Notes: generated from the sequence alone by a model not told the origin. A stretch of 13,970 nt of DNA from Irpex lacteus (GCA_001986395.2 MQVO02000226.1:1-13970); one strand, 5' to 3'. Positions 1-8,372 are shown, counted from the first letter of the stretch. Numbers and translations: made by a program.

Positions 1-51
1 CTCTGATCTTTAATCTAACTCATTGGCTTGGTTGCGAGAGTTCAAATGATC

Positions 52-97
52 CCCCGAAAAACTAGGAATTATAAATAATTCTAACTAGTTTTTTGGG
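52..97 (+). repeat. Palindromic hairpin element, copy 1
   Basis: Copy of the window's hairpin family. The outer arms CCCCGAAAAACTAG and CTAGTTTTTTGGG pair with one changed base. The inner arms GAATTA and TAATTC enclose the apex TAAA. An unpaired TAA separates the inner and outer 3' arms, as in most copies, so the element has an orientation. Confidence 0.9.
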
Positions 98-161
98 TAC
101 GGTGTTAATCAATAAATTATTAAGTTTTCACTGTCTACCAATTCCAGTATTGGTTACTAAT

Positions 162-232
162 AAGAGGACACGAGATTACAACTCGCATTACTAGCAATGA
201 AAAAGGTGTGCATCCAATTACACTGAACCTCC
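162..232 (-). other. Degenerate tRNA-like sequence
   Basis: Read on the minus strand, an acceptor-like pair (GGAGGTT with GTCCTCT, one mismatch), a D-arm (GTGT with GCAC) and a T-arm (GCGAG-TTGTAAT-CTCGT) appear in the right order and spacing. The middle 21 bases do not form a convincing anticodon stem, and the T-loop TTGTAAT is not canonical. No anticodon can be assigned. It is probably a decayed tRNA, but chance pairing in AT-rich DNA is possible. Confidence 0.3.
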
Positions 233-313
233 AAATAATATAAAAATACATCACTTTATTATTTAATCTAGGATATGCTTTGTACCAATATGGTACCTAC
301 AAATAAACATAAA

Positions 314-344
314 TAGTTAATAAAATAAATAATATTTTTAATTA
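314..344 (+). repeat. 31-bp direct repeat, copy a
   Basis: The 31 bases are identical to 700-730, starting TAGTTAATAAAATAAATA. Just 3' of this copy, ATTAAGGAGAGT (341-352) recurs at 13071-13082 with GTTAAAAT a little downstream in both places. The region 233-481 otherwise shows no gene. Confidence 0.9.
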
Positions 345-481
345 AGGAGAGTCAAGAAAGTTAAAATACTAGAGAATATACTGATAAATTTATCTCAAAC
401 ATTAAAGGATAGTCCAGTGTCTCCGTATATATTATATAAAATATTTACTATAATCTTTAATAAAATAAGATAATCTCACTT

Positions 482-515
482 AAAACAATCGTGTCTACCA
501 TTTCACCACCAATGC
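482..515 (-). other. tRNA-Leu-like 5' half (remnant)
   Basis: On the minus strand this reads like the first half of a type II tRNA: a putative acceptor strand GCATTGG, then TG, then a D-arm-like stretch containing GGTGAAATGGTAGACAC. TTTTAAG follows where an anticodon loop might be, but its flanks do not pair. No T-arm or matching acceptor strand CCAATGC is found downstream. A second D-arm-like stretch of the same type (GGAATTGGTAGACAG) lies on the minus strand near 130-150. These look like tRNA debris rather than working genes. Confidence 0.35.
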
Positions 516-699
516 TATTTCAGTTATCCTGACATAAACTCTAAAGACATTATCATTACAGCTTAGTTACATAAACTTATGCTACTAAATTATTAAGAAT
601 AGCAGAAACTAGTAAACAGACATAACGTAAGTCACAGTAAACAGTACTGGAATAGTTACAGTAGTTTGGTTTACAAAATCAGTAGAGAACCTCCCCCCC
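516..699. other. Intergenic, no recognisable gene
   Basis: No open frame, tRNA or hairpin-family copy was recognised here. A run of eight C residues (CTCCCCCCCT) sits just before the second 31-bp repeat. Confidence 0.5.
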
Positions 700-730
700 T
701 AGTTAATAAAATAAATAATATTTTTAATTA
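700..730 (+). repeat. 31-bp direct repeat, copy b
   Basis: Identical to 314-344. The two copies are about 386 bases apart in the same orientation and could recombine to delete the sequence between them. Positions 731-867 show nothing recognisable except a short tandem CTAGTGAG (854-861 and 866-873) that runs into the tRNA-like element. Confidence 0.9.
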
Positions 731-867
731 TCTATTAAGAAAAATATACATAATTAATTTAGTAAATCATACCGCAGGTGAGGATTGTGAGGGTTTATAA
801 TTGAATCAATCTAGGATCTATTTAAAGAATGAATAAATAAATAACTAACTCCCTAGTGAGTTCGGCT

Positions 868-938
868 AGTGAGTGAGGCTAGTGGTTAGGCCTCCACTTT
901 ACACAGTGGCTACAGCTGTTCGAATCAGCTACACCCTA
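868..938 (+). tRNA. Degenerate tRNA-Val(UAC)-like gene
   Basis: The 3' two thirds fold well: D-arm GGCT/GGCC (877-892) with a GG-containing loop, an anticodon stem CCACT/AGTGG (894-909), T-arm AGCTG-TTCGAAT-CAGCT (914-930) and acceptor 3' strand ACACCCT plus A. The anticodon loop TTACAC has only six bases. TAC (Val) is the natural anticodon if one base is missing. The 5' acceptor strand AGTGAGT matches at five of seven positions and overlaps a local CTAGTGAG duplication, which may have overwritten it. It is probably a damaged tRNA; editing or a substitute 5' strand cannot be excluded. Confidence 0.45.
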
Positions 939-953
939 AACAAATATCAGAAT

Positions 954-1001
954 CCCCAAAAAACTAGGAATTATAATTAATTCTAACTAGTTTTTTTGGG
1001 G
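954..1001 (+). repeat. Palindromic hairpin element, copy 2
   Basis: Complete family member with arms CCCCAAAAAACTAG and CTAGTTTTTTTGGGG, inner arms GAATTA/TAATTC and apex TAAT. It lies 16 bases after the tRNA-Val-like sequence. Confidence 0.95.
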
Positions 1002-1107
1002 TGTATTTTGACTATGATAAAAAAATAAGAAATATCAGAATTATTCTATTATGATAATCCTCTGACAAATGTTAAATAAAATAAATAAAATAAAAAATAA
1101 ATATAGT

Positions 1108-1155
1108 CCCCAAAAAACTAGGAATTAGAATTAATTCTAACTAGTTTTTTTGGGG
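1108..1155 (+). repeat. Palindromic hairpin element, copy 3
   Basis: Complete family member, apex GAAT. It lies in AT-rich DNA upstream of the 101-codon frame and differs from copy 2 only in the apex. Confidence 0.95.
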
Positions 1156-1233
1156 TTACAGTATAAATTTAATTAATAAGGTAGTAAAATAAAATAATAG
1201 TAAATATGAACTATGAAAATAAAAAATAATTAA

Positions 1234-1539
1234 ATGAAAAAAGATTTTTTAAAATGAAAAGAGATATGATTATATATAATCTTAAATAAAGAGATTAATA
1301 ATAAAGAATTAAAATTATTAAATGAGATAAAGATAATAAATTTATTAGAAAATGAGAATAATACATTAAAAAATAAGATTTTAATGGAAAATAGATTATT
1401 AAATATTCAAAAGATTAATGAATTAGATAATTGAAGAAGTGCAGTATATAAATTTAATAAAAATACTTTAATAAATATAATGATAAATGATAAATTAAAT
1501 GAATTTTTTAAATCTAAAAAAAAAAATAAAAAAATATAA
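1234..1539 (+). CDS. 101-aa lysine/asparagine-rich protein, possibly rps3-like
   Basis: Open for 102 codons under the mould mitochondrial code, ATG to TAA, with three in-frame TGA codons (about residues 8, 12 and 68) and no TGG. Under the standard code it would stop early. The protein is very rich in Lys, Asn, Ile and Leu. Its middle (about residues 20-60) is a charged, leucine-rich, coiled-coil-like stretch. About residues 66-80 include WRSAVYKFNKN, which resembles the W...Y.FNKN motif near the start of fungal mitochondrial Rps3. That resemblance is the only functional hint and is recalled by eye. It ends about 70 bases before rns on the same strand. It could be a short or fragmentary ribosomal-protein gene, or an AT-rich frame of no function. 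Confidence 0.45.
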
Positions 1540-1607
1540 ATAAAAGAGACAATAAATATTGCTTAAGGCATATACAATACAACAAATTAATTATAATTTG
1601 TTTAATT

Positions 1608-3310
1608 TAACGAAAGAATTTAATTTTGGTTCCGATTTAACGTTATTCAGTAGTCTAAGACATGCAAATCTTTTTTCTTCGAAATTAATATTAGAAGAAA
1701 AGGTGTAAAGGTGAGTAATATAAGTTTAGATACCCTAAAGTCTTCTTAGATAGGAGATATTTCTTAAATTTTTTAATTTAAGAGAAATAATTAGCTATTT
1801 TTATTAATAAAGGAAATTTTCCGCTTTAGGATTCGATTTATTTTGATTAGGTTGTTGGTATGGGTAATGGCCTACCAAGCCTACGATCGAAAGCTATGCT
1901 TGAAAGAGCCTCTAGCCACATTGGGAATGGAATCTCCCTAGTAGAGTTATCTACCAGCAGTCAAGAATATTAGTCAATGCTCGAAAGAGTGAACTAGCTA
2001 ACTGAAATCACTTTAGAAGTGATAACGTAAGGGAAAATAATGATATTACCTTACTATAAGTGTTGTCCAAATCTGGTGCCAGAAGACTCGGTAAGGCCAG
2101 GAACGCGAACGTTAGTCATCTTAAACAGGCGTAAAGGGTGAGTAGGCAACTTTAAAATTCTAATTTTTTAAAATAGCAAATAAAAAAGAGGAAAAGTAGA
2201 AGATAGAATCTAGTATAGGAAAAAATAAAATCGAGAATAAAGGTTAAAATCTGCAGTAAACTCGATAGAATACTAAAGGCGAAGGCATTTTTCCAATAAA
2301 GATTGACGCTGAGGAACGAAGGATAGGGCAAGAATCAGGATTAGATACCCTGGTACTCCTTTCTGTCAACAATGAATGGTAGTCACTAAAAAATATTAGT
2401 GTCAATGTTAACACGTTAACCATTCCGCCTTGTGAGTACGATTGCAAAATTGAAAACAAAAAAATTAGTCGGTCTCGAAGCAAACGAAGTGAAGCATGTT
2501 ATTTAATGCGATAATCCGCGTAAAATCTTACCAGTTCTTGCATATGAAAATCTAAATCTATCTACCTAACCCAAAAAACTAGGAATTAGAAATAATTCTA
2601 ACTAGTTTTTTTGGGGATTTTTAGAAATAAAAACAAAGGATAGACAAGAAATTAAGATGAGTAAATACAGGTGTTGCATGGCTGTCGTCAGTCCGTGTCT
2701 TGAGAAGTTAGGTTAACTCCACTAAACGGACGAAATCCCTGATGTTAATTTTTACTTAACATACAAATGGTATCGATAGGATTCCATTTTGGGGCTAAGA
2801 CAAGTCGTTATGGCCCTCATGAACTGGGCTATAGACGTGCCACAAAGACTAAACAAAATGATGCAATACCCTCTCGAAATTAATTTATCTATATTTATAG
2901 ATCAGGTTAATTTGTTGCTTTTTCTTATTCTTTTTTTTATTAAGAAGAATAAGGTATAGTAATTTGAGAATTAGGAGGAGCTAATCATCAAATATAGTCA
3001 TATATATGAATATGTCAGATTGTCACCTGTAACTCGGTGGCATGAAGAAGGAATTTCGAGTAATCGTTGAAAATTACGCAACGGTGAAGTGTTAATTCGG
3101 GATGAACTAACCGTCTGTCGCTGGGAAGGAGCTTGGGTTCAAGGAAACTGATGAGTATTTATTATTTTTCTTAGGTTTTAGTTTTAATATTTTTAGTAAA
3201 TTTATATTTAAAACACCTAGTTAATAATTTTGTCTATAAAGTGAATTAACTTGGGTAACATCTCAAAAGTCATAGCAAGGTAGCTGTACTGGAAAGTGTA
3301 GCTGGATAAT
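1608..3310 (+). rRNA. rns: Mitochondrial small-subunit ribosomal RNA
   Basis: The conserved blocks of bacterial-type 16S rRNA occur in order. They are the 5' block ending GACATGCAAATC (near 1660), the 530 loop GGTGCCAGAAGACTCGGTAA (near 2078), the 790 loop GGATTAGATACCCTGG (near 2338), the 960 region AAAATCTTACC, the 1050-1100 region GGTGTTGCATGGCTGTCGTC (near 2671), the 1190-1230 block ending GACGTGCCAC, the decoding region around 3061-3090, and the 3' helix with AAGGTAGCTGTACTGGAAAG. Length is about 1.7 kb, with AT-rich expansions in variable regions. A palindromic hairpin element lies inside the gene at 2570-2616. No core block appears to be missing and no intron was seen. The ends are estimated by alignment to E. 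coli from memory and may be off by some tens of bases. Confidence 0.95.
2570..2616 (+). repeat. Palindromic hairpin element, copy 4, inside rns
   Basis: Complete family member, apex GAAA, lying between the 960-region motif (AAAATCTTACC) and the 1050-region motif (GGTGTTGCATGG). This corresponds to the variable V6 area of the rRNA. If transcribed and kept, it would add a hairpin of about 20 pairs on the ribosome surface. Confidence 0.95.
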
Positions 3311-3802
3311 AAATTTATTTATACCCCCTTTGTACTTAAAGAAAAATAATTAAATAATATATCTAAATCTTAATACTTAGATAAAATAGATTTACTACTT
3401 TACTAAATTAAATTACTACTACAGTTGAAACAGTTGGAGTACAAGCTGTTTGGTTTAGAATAATTAGTTTTATGGGGGAGGGTCTCTAAGGTACTGATAG
3501 TTAAAGCTACTACTGATGAGGAGTTCCTTAGAATATCTATAATATTTATATAGATCAGGAAAATAATAAAATTAAAGAAAGTAGAGTAAGTACTTTTCAC
3601 CTAAAAAGGAAAATTAAATAAAATAAATAAAACAATAAATAAAATGATTAAAGAGTATTCTATAATCTTAAATTGTTCTCCCATTTTATTTAGTCACAGA
3701 GTTCCGTAATAGATTAATTTAGTAAATATAAATTTATTCGGGCTGCTATATTCTTATAATAAAACTTTTCTAGGATAAAATTAAGTTAATAATAGTATAA
3801 CA
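3311..3802. other. AT-rich spacer after rns, no recognised gene
   Basis: No RNA gene or long coding frame is convincing. A short plus-strand frame near 3411-3488 and its minus-strand shadow match nothing I know. TCTAAGG (3485-3491) and CCTTAGA (3536-3542) form a perfect 7-bp inverted repeat around 44 bases; this could be a small hairpin or the acceptor stem of a badly shrunken tRNA. Confidence 0.4.
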
Positions 3803-3849
3803 CCCAAAAAACTAGGAATTAGAAATAATTCTAACTAGTTTTTTTGGGG
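3803..3849 (+). repeat. Palindromic hairpin element, copy 5
   Basis: Complete family member, apex GAAA, in the spacer downstream of rns. Confidence 0.95.
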
Positions 3850-3928
3850 AACTTATTAAAAATATAAAAAAATATAAAAAGAGTTTGTAGTAGCTGTAGT
3901 ATGGAATAACCCTCCGAATATTCCTATA

Positions 3929-3975
3929 CCCAAAAAACTAGGAATTAGAAATAATTCTAACTAGTTTTTTTGGGG
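3929..3975 (+). repeat. Palindromic hairpin element, copy 6
   Basis: Same sequence as copies 4 and 5 over the whole palindrome (apex GAAA), about 80 bases after copy 5. The near identity of copies 4-6 suggests recent spread or gene conversion. The following 3976-4188 is AT-rich with no recognisable gene. Confidence 0.95.
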
Positions 3976-4188
3976 ATTTGGCTAAAAATAAAAGAGATAA
4001 ATTATCATAGACTATAAAAACGGAGATAAGCAAGATAGTAATTGTTGCTCTTGAATACAATATAGATTCTTTAAATTAAGAAAAGATTATTAAAAGAGTG
4101 TATACTGTCTAATATTATTTTATAAAGACTTTGTAAGAGATAAAGTGTTAATTTATCTAGTTAGTTTTTATACCTAAACATGATGATT

Positions 4189-4219
4189 CCCAAAAAAAAA
4201 CTAGGAATTATAAATAATT
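4189..4219 (+). repeat. Truncated hairpin element, copy 7 (5' half)
   Basis: The 5' half of the family is present: CCCAAAAAAAAACTAG, inner arm GAATTA and TAAATAAT. It then stops abruptly where the GC-richer block at about 4220 begins. No orphan 3' half was found in the window. This marks a rearrangement breakpoint, or the edge of the block that carries RT1. Confidence 0.85.
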
Positions 4220-4735
4220 TTTCCGAAACTTTCGTCCAGGCCCTCGCGGTTATTATGAACACGGCAATTCTTGTTTAGAGCTACGAGTTACCTTGACTCG
4301 TCCGAGGTGATTTTCTTTGTCCCTCTACTTGCGTAGATTAAGGGAGTTAACTCAAACTCCACAGTTGCCATAGATTCCTTCAATTTTTTTCGAAATTGAA
4401 CTTACTGTTGTAGGACGGGAAGGTACTCGCCGACACCACACTCCGAAGAGAGGGCCGCACTGCTTTTGTAATGTTACAACGGGCTTTCACCGGAGATTCC
4501 CTGTCCAAGGTAAATAAAATTGTGAATTACAATTATGTCTTATTTAGTTTTTTTTCTTAATCTTCCATGATAACCGGATGCCAGAGCACTACATCAATTA
4601 AGAGGTGTTTAAAAAACTCACTCCCAGTTGGCTTGTACTTGCAATGCCTCTAATGTAGATAGTTCCAATAGTACTGATCTCCTTCCTGAAGGACAAGCCC
4701 GAGTAAAGGAGGGTCTAGAGGGATCTACATGTTAA
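4220..4735 (-). ncRNA. Structured non-coding block, possibly group II intron RNA
   Basis: This stretch is clearly richer in G+C than its flanks and has no long frame. Read on the minus strand it has several small hairpins: CTAC-GCAA-GTAG with a GNRA-type loop near 4330, ACGAGT/ACTCGT near 4285, CTCTCTTCGGAGTG near 4453, and TCCTTCAGGAAGGA near 4690. The segment GGGAATCTCCGG, then CCCGTTGTAAC, then AAGCAGTGCGG resembles domain I of group II introns. That is recollection, not an alignment, and I see no clear domain V. It lies downstream of RT1 on the same strand, the wrong order for RT1's own domain I. It could belong to a second intron, another structured RNA, or an unrecognised rRNA piece. 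Confidence 0.4.
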
Positions 4736-4861
4736 AAACAAGGACTTATTTAACAAGTACCTGGGTAATCTTTACTTAAATCGGAGCAAGGCGATTTAAA
4801 TAATACCTTTGTGTAAAATTAGATTATGATAACGACTAATCAATACGTCTTAAACAGATTG

Positions 4862-7116
4862 TTACATTAGACCTAAGTAAATTATATCGATGTTTATAAA
4901 ATTAATTACAAAATCGACTATAATATCCAGATTATTCATGGCTAATAAAGTACTTTGTAGAATTAATATTTCTGGGATAGTTAATCCTAACACTGGTGTT
5001 GAATTATATCCTTCTAATATTAATTGATTTGAGATATAATGAGGATCCTGAATAGAATCGTTTATATATCCTCTACTTTTCCATTAAATAACTTAGAATT
5101 GAATCTGATTCTCCTGTTACTAATACTATCATTATTCAAATTCGTTACTATTATGATGCTTAGAATTGTTAGTAGAAGTTGACCTTTCCAACTTAATAGC
5201 CAGATTGAGATCGGAGTCATTGGTATTGGACTTGCTTGAGTATGATATCCTCTGGAATAAGGTGTCATCCAAGGTCCTTTTCTCAATGGGTTAATGTATT
5301 TTTCTCTATTAGAGTTTACAAAGTGTTTCCATACTTGAACATTTCCGTGATAGCTTAATAGGGCTGATATTGCTATACTTGTACTATTAAAGACTGTTAA
5401 TTCAACTTTGTCCGGTTTCTCTGACTCATATTGAGACCAAGTTCCCTTTTTAAAGCTGTATTCAAAATCTTGTTCTATTTGGCTTATGTCAATTGTTCCA
5501 TTATATATTCTGCTGCTTACGAATCCTAAATATTTTGCTGTTGAACCATTCCTGAAAATCAGGTGTTAATTCTGGTTGATGAATTGAAGTTGTTGATTGC
5601 TTCATATCATAGATTACTGCTTCTTGGATTAGAGCGTAATCCTCAAAGACAAATACTTTGGGTGTTCTTGTCGCTGTTTCTAAAATCCCATCTTGTGCCA
5701 TTTGTAGATTTAACTGTTCACCTGTTAAAAGGTTTCTGGGTATAAATCTTTTTCCTAAAAATTTTAGACTTGTTAGCCATTCTCCATTTCTTTTGATCCA
5801 TTGACTTTTTAATGCATTCAATTTAATACCTGAACTTGCGGGAAAACTTAGAATTTCTTCTGGATTTTCCACATCGTACAAGATACCATCATCGGCATAT
5901 TGTACTAAAGTGGGGCATTTCAATAGAGTGGCATGTAAAGCTATGCTGGATAACAACGGAGATAGAGGAGATCCTTGTGGTACTCCTCTTAGGAATTCAA
6001 AATTAGCTAAACGGGGTTCAAAGATCAATTGCAAATGATAGAATAGTTTCCCTAGAATATAAAGTAAAGGATTAGATAATTCTAATCTTTGATTTGTGTA
6101 GTAATGGATTACATCTTCGTAGTGTTCTTGATTATTTAACCAAGTTGGAAAGCTTACTCCTGGGGGAGCATCTGACTGTTCACTTTTCGGCAGACTTCTA
6201 CTCATTACATCAATCATTTTCAATAATTCTTCAGGTAATCCTATCGATTCTAATATCTGATTTAAATAGGTTAGATTTATGGTATCAAAGAATGATTTTA
6301 AGTCAAATTCATAAAATTGTTGGATACTAGTACCTCAGAATGGATTTGTTTCCATGCTGTGTCTGTTCCTCTTCCGGGCCAGAATCCATGTTGGTTTGGA
6401 CTTTGGTATGGACCAAAGTAGATTATCATTATTAGGTTTAATCCGTGTAACAATACTCTCCAGTGAGGGGCTGGTACTCCTAATGGTCTAAAACCTTTCT
6501 CTAGATTGTTTACATCTTTAAGGATGTACAATCTTTTGAAGTCAATTGGCTGTAATTTTCCATTTGTCAAATCTTTAGCTAATTGTGCGGTTTCTTTCAG
6601 GATTCTTAGTACCTTCTTAAAATGTAATGTTCTATGCCAATTTCTAAACACATGATGAAAACAAGCTACCTGAAATGTATAACTATTTAAAAGGTATTTT
6701 GCTATGATCCAGAATACTTGAGGATTTTCTCTGTGTTTTCTTAATCTATTCAACTGATGATTAATATATCTATTAATGTTTTTATTAGTGTGAATTTCGA
6801 TTTCGAATTGAGGAGATTTCTCTCTTTTCAAGATTCCTTTGGCTAAGAAAATTGGATGATAATTAGATAGCCATTTGATTTTGAACTTAGAAACGTTTGG
6901 TAATGGTTTGTATGGTTGTACTTCCTCTTCAGACTGTTTATTCAAAGATATCACCTCTTTAGTACCAAGGTAACTAAAAAGAGAAGTTAGGGATTGGGTT
7001 AGAAGTCTACCCAGTAAATGGATAAACCTTACCTGATAACTTCTGAAACTTGTGAACGTTACGATCACTAAATCCCATAGGTTAGATAACAAGGTCATGA
7101 TTGATTGAATTTTCAT
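4862..7116 (-). pseudogene. RT1: mitochondrial reverse transcriptase, three frame breaks
   Basis: Piece 1 runs from ATG at 7116 to a TAA at 6298-6300 (272 aa). It carries the N-terminal region and RT block 1 (GFRPLGVP, then QHGFWPGRGTDTAW). Piece 2 runs from about 6314 to 5501 and carries the catalytic blocks: FDLKSFFDTI (first Asp), PQGSPLSPLLS, YADDGILY (Asp pair), then a KSQWIK / LKFLGKRF thumb-side region. Piece 3 (5565-5062) and piece 4 (5083-4862) are in other frames and continue with coding-like sequence (KGPWMTPYSRGYHTQASP; EGYNSTPVLGLTIPEILI). Together they give about 750 codons. The first break is -1 at a T-run near 6314; the second lies within 5504-5565; the third near 5065-5083. 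All catalytic residues survive. The family is related to group II intron RTs and the free-standing RTs of fungal and algal mitochondria. All 16 Trp codons are TGG. The breaks could be real decay, frameshifting or assembly error. Confidence 0.85.
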
Positions 7117-7249
7117 TTTCTTAAGAATTTTTACAGTTTACTTACCTTTCCTTCGAGAATTTTTAAGTTTGATATTAAGACTTATTGATACTTAAATACT
7201 TAAAGTGACTGAAGAAATTTCCCTTAAAAGGCACCCGTACGGGGAATAG
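7117..7249. other. Leader upstream of RT1 with inverted repeat
   Basis: This spacer precedes the RT1 start on the minus strand. It contains a perfect 10-base palindrome CCCGTACGGG (7234-7243). GTTAAACC occurs twice at 7249-7256 and 7268-7275, 19 bases apart. G+C is locally higher than in the flanks. It may be part of an intron RNA or a promoter region for RT1; nothing decides this. Confidence 0.35.
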
Positions 7250-7783
7250 TTAAACCGACACAGAGCCGTTAAACCTATCTGTTTTCATTGTATATATTCT
7301 TTCAACAACTACACATCATTTAGAAATCGACTAAAGGGACCACTTTTGCAGGTTTCTTTGGAAAGCTGGAAGCTGGGTTTAGATGATAATCTAAAGGTAC
7401 GATCCAAATCAGAGGCTAAGCAAAGCTTTCTCACTTTATATATATTGAAATCTCAGCTTGATTTGTCTTATTTTATTTTTACATTTAAAATAAGGTTGTG
7501 GTTCCTCCTTAGATTAGGTTCTATAAGTAGAACTAGTAGTCAAGATACTATTCAAGGCCTAGATGATTCGGTGTTAAATACACCTAGACAAAGAAGATGG
7601 TAAATAACTCATCCTAGAGTGGTAAGTGAACCTACTCCAACTAGATGGGATATGGTCCATAATCCGGCAAATCCTATGTAGGCTTTAAATGCTCATGATA
7701 GAAGATATAGATTGTTGTTCGCAGCCAGACATGAAGCTTTGTTAGACCAGATTGTGGATAATATTATAAACCCATTTAATTAA
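7250..7783 (+). pseudogene. Decayed open frame of unknown function
   Basis: One plus-strand frame is open from 7250 to a TAA at 7601-7603 (with a possible TTG start at 7346). It continues through one further stop, TAG at 7679-7681, to a final TAA at 7781-7783. The part after the first stop looks coding, with varied residues such as HPRVVSEPTPTRWDMVHNP and RRYRLLFAARHEALLDQIV. The codon quality on both sides of the two stops suggests one protein of at least 145 residues that has decayed. I do not recognise the family. It is divergent from RT1, which starts at 7116 on the opposite strand. A mitochondrial plasmid-derived or endonuclease-like gene is possible, but there is no motif to support either. 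Confidence 0.4.
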
Positions 7784-7907
7784 TTATTATATTTTAGATA
7801 AATTAAAAACTTCTTGTAAATACCCCAACTCATCTTACGATAAAACTATTAAAATTAGTAGCCTGAAGTTACCCCTTGTTAGTTAATTTAAAAAAAAAAT
7901 TTTTTTA

Positions 7908-7981
7908 CTGAGTTGACCAGATTCGAACTGATATTATTCACTACCAAAAAATGACGTTCTGCCAAATTAAACTACAACTCA
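7908..7981 (-). tRNA. trnQ: tRNA-Gln (anticodon UUG)
   Basis: A full cloverleaf: acceptor TGAGTTG/CAACTCA with 7 of 7 pairs, D-arm GTTT/GAAC, anticodon stem TCATT/AGTGA around loop TTTTGGT (anticodon TTG), a 5-base variable loop, T-arm ATCAG-TTCGAAT-CTGGT, and discriminator G. It is the last gene of the minus-strand cluster. Confidence 0.93.
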
Positions 7982-8058
7982 TTTACTCCTTTCCCTTTTT
8001 AAACAAATACCAACACCCCCCATTATAAAAATAAAAAGGCATAAAGAAATTAAGAATA

Positions 8059-8129
8059 TAGTCTTTATCAGAATCGAACTGATACTTGCTACGTGAAGGG
8101 TAGCTGTACTGCCTTTATACAAAAAGACC
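8059..8129 (-). tRNA. trnE: tRNA-Glu (anticodon UUC)
   Basis: Acceptor GGTCTTT/AAAGACT pairs with one G-U. The D-arm is GTA/TAC, the anticodon stem GCTAC/GTAGC holds loop CCTTCAC (anticodon TTC), the T-arm is ATCAG-TTCGATT-CTGAT, and the discriminator is A. The base before the anticodon is C instead of the near-universal T33, which is unusual. Confidence 0.9.
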
Positions 8130-8149
8130 CGGTCTTTATTTTATTTCTA

Positions 8150-8221
8150 TTGCGGCATCAGGAATTGAACCTGCTCTAACAGCTCATGAGGCTATTGTGC
8201 CAACCTTTACACTATACCGCA
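8150..8221 (-). tRNA. trnM: tRNA-Met (anticodon CAU)
   Basis: Acceptor TGCGGTA/TGCCGCA has seven pairs including one G-U. The anticodon stem ATAGC/GCTGT holds loop CTCATGA. The T-arm GCAGG-TTCAATT-CCTGA has one G-A mismatch at its base. The sequence alone does not settle whether it is initiator or elongator, or a lysidine-modified Ile tRNA. Confidence 0.9.
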
Positions 8222-8262
8222 TGTATGGACACTATCTTATTATTAAGATTTTATTTTTGTTT

Positions 8263-8345
8263 TACGAACAAAGAGACTTGAACTCTTAAGGGATATTCCC
8301 ACTTCTACTTAAGAGAAGATTGTTTACCAATTTCAACATGTTCGT
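8263..8345 (-). tRNA. trnL(UAA): tRNA-Leu (anticodon UAA)
   Basis: A type II tRNA. Acceptor ACGAACA/TGTTCGT is fully paired, anticodon stem CTTCT/AGAAG holds loop CTTAAGT, the long variable arm is GGGAATATCCC, and the T-arm is AAGAG-TTCAAGT-CTCTT. It is the first gene of the Leu-Met-Glu-Gln cluster. Confidence 0.93.
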
Positions 8346-8347
8346 TT

Positions 8348-8372
8348 CCTTTTTTTTAATTAAAAAAAAAGG
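8348..8372. repeat. Inverted repeat CC-T8-AATT-A9-GG
   Basis: A near-perfect palindrome of homopolymer arms starting 2 bases upstream of the tRNA-Leu 5' end (minus strand). It may form a weak cruciform or act as a processing spacer. Positions 8373-8507 have no recognisable gene. Confidence 0.6.

Noticed and set aside
1..55. tRNA 3' half with T-loop TTCAAAT near the window start
   Set aside because: The bases either side of TTCAAAT do not pair and no anticodon arm is found in the truncated sequence.
2244..2483. Minus-strand open frame inside rns
   Set aside because: It lies wholly within conserved rRNA sequence and is a chance shadow.
3403..3600. Open frame downstream of rns (either strand)
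   Set aside because: Neither strand gives a familiar protein; low complexity and short.
52..3975. CRISPR array from the repeated palindromes
   Set aside because: Copies are irregularly spaced, lie in both orientations across the window, and this is mitochondrial DNA with no cas genes.
7226..7285. Group II intron domain V on either strand
   Set aside because: GAGCCGTTAAACC and the CCCGTACGGG palindrome look suggestive, but the 34-base domain V hairpin with its AGC triad cannot be formed.
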